A stretch of 6,923 nucleotides of DNA from a bacterium (GTDB taxonomy: Bacteria; Vulcanimicrobiota; Xenobia; Xenobiales; Xenobiaceae), in NCBI GenBank assembly GCA_017444045.1, contig JAFSXO010000276.1, positions 1-6,923 on the forward strand, given 5' to 3'. The notes under the pieces are model-generated. The model was not told the origin of the DNA. It saw nothing but the letters and a program-made list of their open reading frames with translations, and did not search any database. Both the position numbers and the translations under genes were made by a program. This document shows, one piece after another, positions 1-5,609 of the stretch (the stretch's first letter is position 1; each line of letters begins with the position of its first letter).

Positions 1-1
1 A

Positions 2-1228
2 GGGAAGCGCGTTTCTTCCAGGGTGCGTATAGGAAATCTGCTGATCGGTGGAGGGTCTCCTGTAGCGGTGCAGAGTATGACAAATACGACGACTGCCGAT
101 GTTGCAGAGACATCCGCTCAGGTGATTGAGCTAGCCCAGGCCGGTTCAGAGCTGGTCAGGTTTACGGTTCGCGACGAGCAGGATGCGCAGGCTGTGCCGT
201 ATATCGCAGAGCGGGTGCGCGCTGCTGGTATAAATGTCCCGTTGGTGGGCGATTTTCACTATAACGGCCACCTGCTGCTCAGCAAGTATCCCGACTGTGC
301 TAAGGCCCTCGACAAGTATCGTATTAATCCCGGCAATATGGGAACAGGCGCTCATCACGATGCCAATTTCCGCACAATGATCGAGATCGCCTTAAAGAAT
401 GATAAGGCCGTGCGCATCGGAGCTAATGGCGGTTCCATCGATCAGGAATTGCTGGCCCGACTGATCGATGCTGACAGGAATGCCCCAGCCCCGCTAGGCT
501 CTCATAAAGTATTCTTAAACGCGCTGGCCGAAAGCGTTTTGAATTCCGCCGCTCTCGCTGCTGAGGATGGGCTTCAGCCCGAACGCATAGTGCTGTCTGC
601 AAAAATTAGCAGTGTCCCCGATGCTATCGAGGTATATCGGCAGCTGGCCAGCCGTTCCTCCTGTGCTTTGCATGTCGGGCTCACCGAAGCAGGAGGCGGG
701 GATCAGGGTATCATAAGTTCGGCAATCGCCTTGGGCGTTTTGCTGTCTGAAGGCATAGGCGATACTATTCGCGTGTCTGTCACGCCTCGCCCTGGTGAAT
801 CTAGAGTGCGTGAGGTGCAAATCGCCTGCGAGGTTCTGCAGGCACTGCATTTGCGCAGCTTCTTCCCGCAGGTGGTTTCCTGTCCCGGATGCGGAAGAAC
901 TAATCGGGAGCTTCATCAGAAGCTAGCCGCAGAAACGAGCGCTTATCTTTGCCGCATGATGCCTGTATGGCGATCGAAGGGCTATAAAGGCTGCGAGAGC
1001 TTTAAGGTCGCGGTTATGGGCTGTGTAGTCAACGGGCCCGGCGAAGCCCGCGATGCGCACATGGGTATATCTCTTCCCGGAAAGGGAGAAACTCCTATGG
1101 CCCCAGTCTTTGCCGATGGCTGCAAATGGAAAACGTTGCGCGGTGAAGATTTGGGCAGACAGTTTGAAGATTGCATTGACGAATATGTAGCTGCGCATTT
1201 CGCGGCTGATCAGATGGGAGGACAATAA
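2..1228 (+). CDS. ispG: IspG, 4-hydroxy-3-methylbut-2-en-1-yl diphosphate synthase (5'-partial)
   Basis: IspG (GcpE) is the cytoplasmic [4Fe-4S] enzyme that converts 2-C-methyl-D-erythritol 2,4-cyclodiphosphate to HMBPP, the penultimate step of the MEP isoprenoid pathway. The reading frame is open to the left edge. Reading from base 2 gives GKRVSSRVRIGN before the conserved VAVQSMTNT motif, which matches the usual IspG N-terminus, so the gene starts upstream and the GTG at 23 is internal. Counting from that GTG, the TIM-barrel part runs to about residue 265 (RINPGN near 101, GLTEAGG near 219, LSEGIGDTIRVS near 241). The cluster-binding C-terminal domain follows, with SCPGCGR (Cys287, Cys290) and MGCVVNGPGE (Cys334, Glu341), so all four expected cluster ligands are present. 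At over 408 residues it is the longer form, not the ~372-residue E. coli form. It is followed after 2 nt by a TusD-like gene, so it is probably the first visible gene of the operon. Confidence 0.96.
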   Translation, partial: GKRVSSRVRIGNLLIGGGSPVAVQSMTNTTTADVAETSAQVIELAQAGSELVRFTVRDEQDAQAVPYIAERVRAAGINVPLVGDFHYNGHLLLSKYPDCAKALDKYRINPGNMGTGAHHDANFRTMIEIALKNDKAVRIGANGGSIDQELLARLIDADRNAPAPLGSHKVFLNALAESVLNSAALAAEDGLQPERIVLSAKISSVPDAIEVYRQLASRSSCALHVGLTEAGGGDQGIISSAIALGVLLSEGIGDTIRVSVTPRPGESRVREVQIACEVLQALHLRSFFPQVVSCPGCGRTNRELHQKLAAETSAYLCRMMPVWRSKGYKGCESFKVAVMGCVVNGPGEARDAHMGISLPGKGETPMAPVFADGCKWKTLRGEDLGRQFEDCIDEYVAAHFAADQMGGQ

Positions 1229-1230
1229 CT

Positions 1231-1581
1231 GTGGCCCAATTGGGATTTGTTATTACCGGTTCACCTCACAGTAGTACGGGAGCGCGTTCTTTTTATCTTT
1301 TGGCTTCGTCGGCTCTGGATAAGGGACATTCTGTCAAAGCCTTTTTTTGTGAGGATGGTGTCTATCAGTGTTTGGCAGACCAGCGTCCTGGCTTAGGCTG
1401 TGAGTACAGCTCAGCTGATTATTTGCGGGCTTTGCAGGAGCGCGGTGCGGAGATTGTCGTCAGCTCATCGTGTATGGCAATGCGCGGGGTTCGCCCTGAC
1501 AAGCTGTGCGGCATTAAGTATGGCACTTTTGATGCTATGCGGCGTATGCTGGAACAGGTAGATAAGGTGGTGTGTCTGTGA
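1231..1581 (+). CDS. tusD: TusD/DsrE-like sulfurtransferase subunit
   Basis: Small DsrE-family protein (116 aa), probably the TusD-position subunit of a TusBCD sulfur-relay complex. In the known pathway this complex takes persulfide sulfur from TusA and passes it to TusE and MnmA for 2-thiouridine in tRNA. The N-terminus has the family pattern (LGFVITGSPHSS, then an Ala/Ser-rich helix, then FFCEDGVYQ near residue 38). The catalytic region reads SSSCMAMRGV, with Cys81, and ends in KYGTFDAM and DKVVCL. This is closer to DsrE-like proteins with a CGTC-x-x-ARG signature than to E. coli TusD (ICVAAALRRGV); only the second Cys of that signature is kept. The start is GTG, backed by a strong Shine-Dalgarno GGGAGGA at 1216-1222, 8 nt upstream. 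It sits 2 nt after ispG and overlaps the next gene. The fold family is clear; the exact subunit name rests on the neighbours. Confidence 0.72.
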   Translation: MAQLGFVITGSPHSSTGARSFYLLASSALDKGHSVKAFFCEDGVYQCLADQRPGLGCEYSSADYLRALQERGAEIVVSSSCMAMRGVRPDKLCGIKYGTFDAMRRMLEQVDKVVCL

Positions 1582-1940
1582 GCGAGCTATTGAGTGGAAG
1601 CAAAAAGGTTGTTGTTTCGGTAAGCGCTGTGAACAAAGACAGCATTGTTGAGGCTTTGCGCATCGCAGTGGGCATCGCTGCTGGTCAGAACCCGCTGGAT
1701 ATCGCCCTGCTGTTTAGCGGAGACGGAGTGGTCAACGGTCTTATCGATCGGTACAATGAAGAGTACGACAAGTATTATGTGGCGGCTCAGGCTCATAATG
1801 TCAGTATCTTTATTGATGAGTATTGTCTGAATCTGCGCTCGTTAGATGATGCTGAAAGTATAAGGCCGGGTTTTCAGATCGTTAAGCGCGAAGAAATACT
1901 CGCCATGCTTGGAAACGCCGATGTGCATGTGAGGTTATAG
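1578..1940 (+). CDS. tusC: TusC/DsrF-like sulfur-relay subunit
   Basis: DsrE/DsrF-superfamily protein of 120 aa, the TusC-like partner in a TusBCD complex. Family features are an N-terminal strand VVVSVSAV, a helix with EALRIAVGIAAGQNPLDIALLF (residues 26-46), the DGVVNGL motif near 49 (compare the DGVxQLL of TusC), and SIFIDEYCLNLRSL near 76, which corresponds to the SL-RGL region of TusC. Cys83 is the only cysteine. I chose GTG 1578, not the GTG at 1572, for two reasons: AAGGTGG at 1564-1570 sits 7 nt before 1578 but only 1 nt before 1572, and 1578 gives a GTGA 4-nt overlap with the stop of the upstream gene, typical of translational coupling. It is followed after one base by the TusB-like gene. 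Sequence similarity to E. coli TusC is modest, so the name depends partly on position. Confidence 0.75.
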   Translation: MSELLSGSKKVVVSVSAVNKDSIVEALRIAVGIAAGQNPLDIALLFSGDGVVNGLIDRYNEEYDKYYVAAQAHNVSIFIDEYCLNLRSLDDAESIRPGFQIVKREEILAMLGNADVHVRL

Positions 1941-1941
1941 T

Positions 1942-2226
1942 ATGGCTACATTGTTTAATAACCAGCGTTTGTATATAGTAAGCCGTGAATCAGTGGTAGA
2001 AGCGCGGCGCCTAATAGAGGTAGACAATGCTGCCGTAGTTTTGCTGGTTGGGCGCGGTCTGTTTTTGCCTACTCATAAGCTGTTCGCGAAAAAGAAGGTT
2101 TATGCAATCTTAGAGGAAGTCCAGGAGCAAGGTTTGGAGGGGCATTTAGCTCAGGGCATCGAATGCCTGCCGGCAGCCGATGTCGTGAATCTTATTTTGG
2201 ACAGTACCGTGCTAAACTTCAGTTAG
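1942..2226 (+). CDS. tusB: TusB/DsrH-like sulfur-relay subunit
   Basis: A 94-residue protein of nearly the same length as E. coli TusB (95 aa). The best match to the family is the second half: KKVYAILEEVQEQGLEG (residues 51-67) corresponds to the KVYALxEDLxARGLxG block of TusB, followed by a DVVNLIL segment corresponding to the terminal DFVRL helix. TusB is a subunit of the cytoplasmic TusBCD heterohexamer in 2-thiouridine synthesis. One cysteine (Cys75) is present, but not in the N-terminal position used by DsrH of sulfur oxidisers, which favours a tRNA-thiolation role over dissimilatory sulfur oxidation. The ATG follows the tusC stop by one base, with TGAGG at 1930-1934 as Shine-Dalgarno (7-nt spacing). 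The stop codon lies inside a 16-bp palindrome. Confidence 0.8.
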   Translation: MATLFNNQRLYIVSRESVVEARRLIEVDNAAVVLLVGRGLFLPTHKLFAKKKVYAILEEVQEQGLEGHLAQGIECLPAADVVNLILDSTVLNFS

Positions 2227-2234
2227 CTAACTGA
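2219..2234. repeat. 16-bp perfect palindrome at the tusB stop
   Basis: TCAGTTAGCTAACTGA is a perfect inverted repeat that overlaps the TAG stop of tusB (2224-2226). It also contains TAA (2228-2230) and TGA (2232-2234), so all three frames, and by symmetry all six, are stopped within it. It could form a 6-bp stem with an AGCT loop. No T-run follows, so it is not a standard intrinsic terminator. An operator-like site or chance are both possible. Confidence 0.5.
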
Positions 2235-2254
2235 CCTTGGATTAGCGTTGATTG

Positions 2255-2284
2255 AGGAAATGCTGAGGATTCTGAGTGTTTCCT
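2255..2284 (+). promoter_or_regulatory. Hairpin in leader of the GspE_N-like gene
   Basis: AGGAAATGCT (2255-2264) can pair with AGTGTTTCCT (2275-2284) over ten positions, two of them G-U in RNA, around a 10-nt loop. The right arm ends 3 nt before the Shine-Dalgarno TGAGG (2288-2292) of the gene at 2300. It lacks a T-tract, so it is more likely an RNA structure affecting translation or transcript stability than a terminator. Function is inferred from position only. Confidence 0.35.
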
Positions 2285-2299
2285 AAGTGAGGTTTGGGG

Positions 2300-3379
2300 A
2301 TGGCTTCGCAGTTTAGGTGTTATGCAGACAGGTGTATAAACTGGCTTAAAGCCGTGTACCGCCGCATCGCTGGCTTTTTATCTAAGCCCAGAACTGCGCC
2401 AGAGGAGTCCCCTTCGCCTGATGCTCCGGCACCTGCTGCTGAAACAAGCTCAGCGCTGAGCACAAGTTCAGCGCCGAGCACAAGCACGCCGCCTGTGGAT
2501 TTGTCCAAACCATTAGTAGCCCCTGAGGTTCCGCTGCGCGATGAGCTGCCAAATTTTGTTCAGGCGCGCTTGGACGATCTGCTTCTTGAAGGCTGCTGGA
2601 GCCTTTTGTTGGTTCCCGAAGAGGAGATAACCCGCTGGTTTGTTATTTTTCCCGATAAGCTAAAGGAGCTGGGGCGGACTCCCGTAGTCCAGCATGATGA
2701 TTACATGCAGCGCTTTGCCGAGCTTACCGGCGGCGCAGTCTCCTTAGAGGATGGCCAGCGCTTTAGAATTGAGAATTTTCGCTCCTTTAACGAATTTGGC
2801 GATCGATACGCTTTGCAGTTTTTTAAAGAAGGGGCATTCTCATGTGATGAAGCGATACTGCGCCGGCGCGATAATATTCGCCTCATCAATAGGCTGAAGC
2901 CTGCCGATACGGTAACGGTTAAGAATGAAGAGGACATAGCGCGGGTGATTCTGGCCAACGGTATCGGCAAGGATTATTTGGATCACCTGTGCAGCGATGG
3001 GCTGCTGGACAAGGATAAGCGGGCGGCTCTCGGCGATGACAGCAGCGAGGTGCTGGCGGTTATGCACAGCATTAATATTCCCCGCAAAATGGCGGCTATT
3101 GCGCTGGCCGATTGTCTTAAGGTGGAGTATCTGGAAGTGGGCGGCGTGTATTTTGACAAAGGCATAACCCACCTGTTTGGCAGGGAATGGAAGCGTCTGC
3201 GCCAGGTATTCCCTTATATTGTTGACGATGAGGGCAGACTTTTGGTGGCCATGGCCGACCCCAGCGACAAGGAAACTATTGCCGAGCTGGAAAGAATAAG
3301 CGGCCATAAGGCTATGGTATACTGTTCGGCGGCCAGAGACATTGAGAAGATGATTATAAAGGCACACAAAGATGATTAA
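2300..3379 (+). CDS. Orphan GspE/MshE N-terminal-type domain protein
   Basis: A 359-residue protein with no recognised overall function. Residues 1-30 are a basic, partly amphipathic segment (WLKAVYRRIAGFLSKP) that could touch the membrane. Residues 31-75 are a Pro/Ser/Ala/Thr-rich linker, and about 80-200 is a charged region I cannot assign. About 222-355 resembles the T2SSE_N/MshEN domain of type II secretion and type IV pilus ATPases: helical part near 225-280, then LLVAMADPSDKETIAELERISG (314-335) and a final DIEKMIIKAH helix. No Walker motifs or ATPase domain follow. The arginine of the c-di-GMP-binding RLG motif is not seen (the aligned residues are about Asp-Tyr-Leu, 225-227), so nucleotide binding is doubtful. 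The start is ATG 2300 because TGAGG at 2288-2292 lies 7 nt upstream; TTG 2294 is too close. Its end overlaps the next gene by 8 nt. Confidence 0.8.
   Translation: MASQFRCYADRCINWLKAVYRRIAGFLSKPRTAPEESPSPDAPAPAAETSSALSTSSAPSTSTPPVDLSKPLVAPEVPLRDELPNFVQARLDDLLLEGCWSLLLVPEEEITRWFVIFPDKLKELGRTPVVQHDDYMQRFAELTGGAVSLEDGQRFRIENFRSFNEFGDRYALQFFKEGAFSCDEAILRRRDNIRLINRLKPADTVTVKNEEDIARVILANGIGKDYLDHLCSDGLLDKDKRAALGDDSSEVLAVMHSINIPRKMAAIALADCLKVEYLEVGGVYFDKGITHLFGREWKRLRQVFPYIVDDEGRLLVAMADPSDKETIAELERISGHKAMVYCSAARDIEKMIIKAHKDD
2444..2485 (+). repeat. 18-bp tandem repeat in the linker coding region
   Basis: Two 18-bp units (2444-2461 and 2462-2479) differ at two positions and are followed by a 6-bp partial third unit (ACAAGC). 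They encode TSSALS, TSSAPS and TS inside the Pro/Ser-rich linker, so the repeat keeps the frame. The first unit contains a 14-bp perfect palindrome, GCTCAGCGCTGAGC (2448-2461). It looks like a slippage-type in-frame expansion. Confidence 0.7.
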
Positions 3380-3968
3380 ACGGCCTACGATGTTCTATAG
3401 CTTGAATAAGTTTGTTATTCAGCCCGAAAAGGCCTCAAGTAAGGCCAGCAATGTATGGAATATTTTAACTCCTGGCGGTGTGAAGCTGGGTACGGCTGCC
3501 CACGTTCCCGACAGCATTTTTGTGCGCTGTCTGCGGGCGATAAAGTTTAAGGCCAATTATGGGGCCAAAATAGCCGTATGCGATGCCGACGGCAATCCTA
3601 TTCTGAGCATTACTAAGGATTTTTCTTTCGGCCTTTTTACCGCGCGGGTTAAGGATGTCGACGGCCCGGTCGGCACAATTAAGGAAGAGGTACTGGGGCT
3701 AGAAGGACGGCGCTATGTTTTCCATGATATGCAGGGAGAGGAGCTGGGCTGCCTTGAGGGCGACTGGCGCTCGTATAGCCTGCAGATAAAGGAACCGCGC
3801 GTGGCAAGCATGGGCAAGCTCAGCCGCAAGGCCGAAGGGCTTAATCCCGTGATATTTGACGAGAAAAACAAGTATTACGTAGTCGATCTGTATATCAATC
3901 CTAAAAACGCGCGCTGGCGGCGCATGCTTTTGGGCTGCTGCGCGGCGATTGATATTCTGCTGCGCTAA
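3372..3968 (+). CDS. LURP-one/phospholipid-scramblase-like (tubby-like fold) protein
   Basis: A 198-residue protein resembling the LURP-one-related/scramblase superfamily, which has a 12-stranded tubby-like barrel around a central C-terminal helix. Visible features are the IAVCDADGNPILSI strand pair (residues 67-80), a G-x-VGTIKEE step near 98-106, the YVFHDMQGEELGCLEG strand pair (115-130), VASMGKLSRK (144-153, like the family's IGxIxRK) and KYYVVDLYINP leading to a hydrophobic last segment MLLGCCAAIDILL (185-197). The last segment is the buried helix in this fold, so it need not be a membrane span. No signal peptide is seen. Bacterial members are mostly uncharacterised, so I do not claim lipid scrambling. 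The start ATG overlaps the upstream stop by 8 nt, with AAAGG at 3358-3362, 9 nt away, as a weak Shine-Dalgarno; ATG 3390 is an alternative. The overlap suggests coupled translation with the GspE_N-like gene. Confidence 0.72.
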   Translation: MIKRPTMFYSLNKFVIQPEKASSKASNVWNILTPGGVKLGTAAHVPDSIFVRCLRAIKFKANYGAKIAVCDADGNPILSITKDFSFGLFTARVKDVDGPVGTIKEEVLGLEGRRYVFHDMQGEELGCLEGDWRSYSLQIKEPRVASMGKLSRKAEGLNPVIFDEKNKYYVVDLYINPKNARWRRMLLGCCAAIDILLR

Positions 3969-3990
3969 GCTATCGAACCGAGCTGATAGC
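3969..3990 (+). other. Inverted repeat just after the scramblase-like gene
   Basis: GCTATC (3969-3974) and GATAGC (3985-3990) form a 6-bp stem with a 10-nt loop, starting directly after the stop codon. No T-run follows, so it may protect the mRNA end or be chance. Confidence 0.35.
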
Positions 3991-4001
3991 GGAGCTGCCC
4001 G

Positions 4002-4059
4002 TATAAATAAATCCGCGCCAGGCACGCTTGATGATAATCATAAGCAGTGCTGGCGCGGA
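4002..4059 (-). terminator. Intrinsic terminator of htrA (large hairpin)
   Basis: TCCGCGCCAG (4012-4021) pairs perfectly with CTGGCGCGGA (4050-4059). Further pairing continues inward: CAC/GTG, GCTT/AAGC and ATGA/TCAT, with single-base bulges and a TAA loop. Read on the - strand, the stem is followed by TTTATTTATA (4011-4002), which gives a believable terminator about 30 nt after the htrA stop. On the + strand no T-run follows it directly. The stem is much longer than a terminator requires. Confidence 0.7.
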
Positions 4060-4064
4060 GGCTA

Positions 4065-4098
4065 TAGCAGCGCAAACGCTGGAAGCTAATTATTTTTC
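4065..4098 (+). terminator. Possible + strand terminator of the left operon
   Basis: TAGC-AGCG (4065-4072) pairs with CGCT (4077-4080) and, after a 4-nt bulge, GCTA (4085-4088), followed by ATTATTTTTC (4089-4098). It reaches into the 3' end of htrA. The bulge makes it imperfect, but it is the only + strand hairpin here followed by a T-rich tract. Confidence 0.4.
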
Positions 4099-5490
4099 AG
4101 GTTCTTCTTCAATATCGCTCTTCTTGTAATTGGAAGTGTCGATTAACCCGAATACCGTAACCTTGCCGCGGCGCAGAGTCATTAAGAAGCGGTTCTGATT
4201 TTTTTTCTCCAGCGCTTTAATGGCATTCTTGAAGTCGTCAAAGGTTTTGATCTGCTTGTCCTCGACCTTTACGATTACATCGCCGGCAGACAGCTCAGCT
4301 TCCATAGCCGGTGAATCCTTTTCCACCTCGTAGACGACGGCTCCGTCGGTTTCCTCGAGGCGGAACTCCTGCTGAATGGCCTGGGTGATCTGTTTGGCGG
4401 TGAAGCCATAATCGGTGGACAGCTCCTGAGCCTGGATGGGCGGCTGTACGCCTATGGTAATCTTCTTGGTTAGGCTCTGCTTGCCCCGCTGAATTACGGC
4501 ATCGGTTGTAGTTCCCGGCTCTAGGCCGCTGACTACCAGGATGAAGCGGTTGACGGTGTCGTCGTTGGCGGTGTCTATATCGGAGCCGTTGATGCGGGTG
4601 ATGATGTCGCCGCTCTTTAAGCCGGCCTTGTCGGCAGGGCCGCCGGGAACGATATCGCTAACCAAAACGCCGCGCAGCTGGGGCATGCTGAGATATTCAG
4701 CGTGCTCCTCGCTGAACTTCTGCACATAAGCGCCGATATAGCCGCGCTGGATGCTGCCGGCCACCTGGTTGCGGTTGATGAGATCCTTGACTATGTTGAC
4801 CGGAATGGTAAAGCCCAGACCGCGGCCAATGCCGACAGAGTTGATGCCTAGCACTTCGCCCTGCAGATTGATGAGCGGCCCGCCGGAGTTGCCGGGGTCG
4901 ATGAGGGCGTCAGTCTGAATGAAGTCGTTGATGATGGGCACGCCCAGGTCGATGCCGGGAATAAACCGGCCCTTGCCGCTTACGATGCCGAACGATACGG
5001 TGCGGTCAAAGCCGTAGGGGTTGCCGATGGCCAAAACCCACTGGCCAACCTTGATGTTTTCCGAATCGGCCAAACGGGCGGGGTGCAGCTTCTGGCCCTT
5101 GTCAGGCTCAATTTTAAGCAGAGCTAAGTCGGTTTGCTGATCGCGGCGTATAACCTGAGCTTCATGCTTGGTTTTGTCGTCAAGGCTTACCGTAATGGAC
5201 TGTGCGCGGTCGATTACGTGGAAGTTGGTGACGATTTTGCCGTCCTCGGAGATAATGAGACCGGAGCCCATGCCCTTGCGGCGCTTGCTGCCGCGCTTAG
5301 AAATTACCTCGATATGCACGACCGAGCTTTTAACTTCGTCGGATACGGTGACGATATGATCCTGCAGCTTTTCGAAGATCTCTATACCGCTGTCGGGCGT
5401 AGCTTCAGCTAAGGCAGTCTGAGTGGGAAGAACCGTCAAGGCGGTCGCCAGAAGGGCCGTAGCTGTTGATTTTAATAAGAAAGGTCTCAT
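4090..5490 (-). CDS. htrA: Do-like (HtrA/DegP/DegQ) periplasmic serine endoprotease
   Basis: A 466-residue periplasmic protease/chaperone of the HtrA family, which degrades misfolded envelope proteins. A Sec signal peptide (residues 1-28) has a hydrophobic core and ends in ALA before EA. The trypsin-like domain (about 45-240) carries the full triad: His91 in TNFHVID, Asp121 in TDLALLK, Ser202 in GNSGGP. Two PDZ domains follow, about 247-345 (starting GYIGAYVQ) and 356-450, matching the Do-family layout. The loop after strand 1 is short (KRGSKRRKGMGSG) and lacks the long Gln-rich LA loop of E. coli DegP, so it is closer to DegQ/MucD in form. The C-terminus is an acidic tail (SDIEEEPEK). The ATG at 5490 gives a proper signal peptide, but the nearest Shine-Dalgarno, GAGG (5507-5504), is 13 nt away, longer than ideal. 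It is the last gene of the - strand block and has its own hairpin upstream. Confidence 0.95.
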   Translation of the reverse strand: MRPFLLKSTATALLATALTVLPTQTALAEATPDSGIEIFEKLQDHIVTVSDEVKSSVVHIEVISKRGSKRRKGMGSGLIISEDGKIVTNFHVIDRAQSITVSLDDKTKHEAQVIRRDQQTDLALLKIEPDKGQKLHPARLADSENIKVGQWVLAIGNPYGFDRTVSFGIVSGKGRFIPGIDLGVPIINDFIQTDALIDPGNSGGPLINLQGEVLGINSVGIGRGLGFTIPVNIVKDLINRNQVAGSIQRGYIGAYVQKFSEEHAEYLSMPQLRGVLVSDIVPGGPADKAGLKSGDIITRINGSDIDTANDDTVNRFILVVSGLEPGTTTDAVIQRGKQSLTKKITIGVQPPIQAQELSTDYGFTAKQITQAIQQEFRLEETDGAVVYEVEKDSPAMEAELSAGDVIVKVEDKQIKTFDDFKNAIKALEKKNQNRFLMTLRRGKVTVFGLIDTSNYKKSDIEEEPEK

Positions 5491-5519
5491 AGCGCTATAT
5501 ATACCTCATGGTTGAGCTG

Positions 5520-5547
5520 AAAAATAAAGATAGGCCTTTGCAGGCCC
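5520..5547 (-). terminator. Terminator-like hairpin just upstream of htrA
   Basis: On the - strand, GGGCCT (5547-5542), loop GCAA, AGGCCT (5537-5532, outer G-U pair) is followed by ATCTTTATTTTT (5531-5520). The structure is a short intrinsic terminator. It lies after the stronger tatD terminator and only 29 nt before the htrA ATG. It could be a second, backup terminator with an htrA promoter overlapping it, or an attenuator within the htrA leader. Confidence 0.55.
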
Positions 5548-5609
5548 GTGTCTCTTGATTAGTAAGCAATAAACACGCAGCTGTGGCATTAGGCCATTCC
5601 TAAGCCTTT

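Noticed and set aside
515..916. 133-codon open frame on the - strand inside ispG
   Set aside because: Antisense to strongly conserved ispG sequence with no support of its own.
1572..1577. GTG at 1572 as the tusC start
   Set aside because: It would leave only 1 nt between the Shine-Dalgarno and the start; GTG 1578 has 7-nt spacing and a typical 4-nt overlap.
1231..2226. Dissimilatory DsrEFH of a sulfur oxidiser
   Set aside because: No dsrAB, dsrC or other dsr genes are visible, and the TusB-like protein lacks the N-terminal cysteine expected in DsrH; a tRNA thiolation role fits better.
2840..3367. 175-codon open frame on the - strand inside the GspE_N-like gene
   Set aside because: Antisense shadow; the + strand frame has the conserved ADPSD domain motif and a good start, while this one has no recognisable motif.
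3924..3965. C-terminal transmembrane span in the scramblase-like protein
   Set aside because: The short hydrophobic segment corresponds to the buried helix of the tubby-like fold, so a membrane span is not required.
5134..5412. 92-codon open frame on the + strand inside htrA
   Set aside because: It lies fully antisense to a clear protease domain, has no family resemblance and no good ribosome binding site.
5489..5498. 10-bp palindrome ATAGCGCTAT at the htrA start codon
   Set aside because: Several palindromes of this length are expected by chance in the window, and there is no loop for an RNA hairpin.
5491..5609. Sigma-70, sigma-E or heat-shock promoter for htrA
   Set aside because: I found no convincing pair of -35/-10 or sigma-E boxes at correct spacing; TATCTT at 5532-5527 is only a weak -10 candidate that overlaps the hairpin tail.
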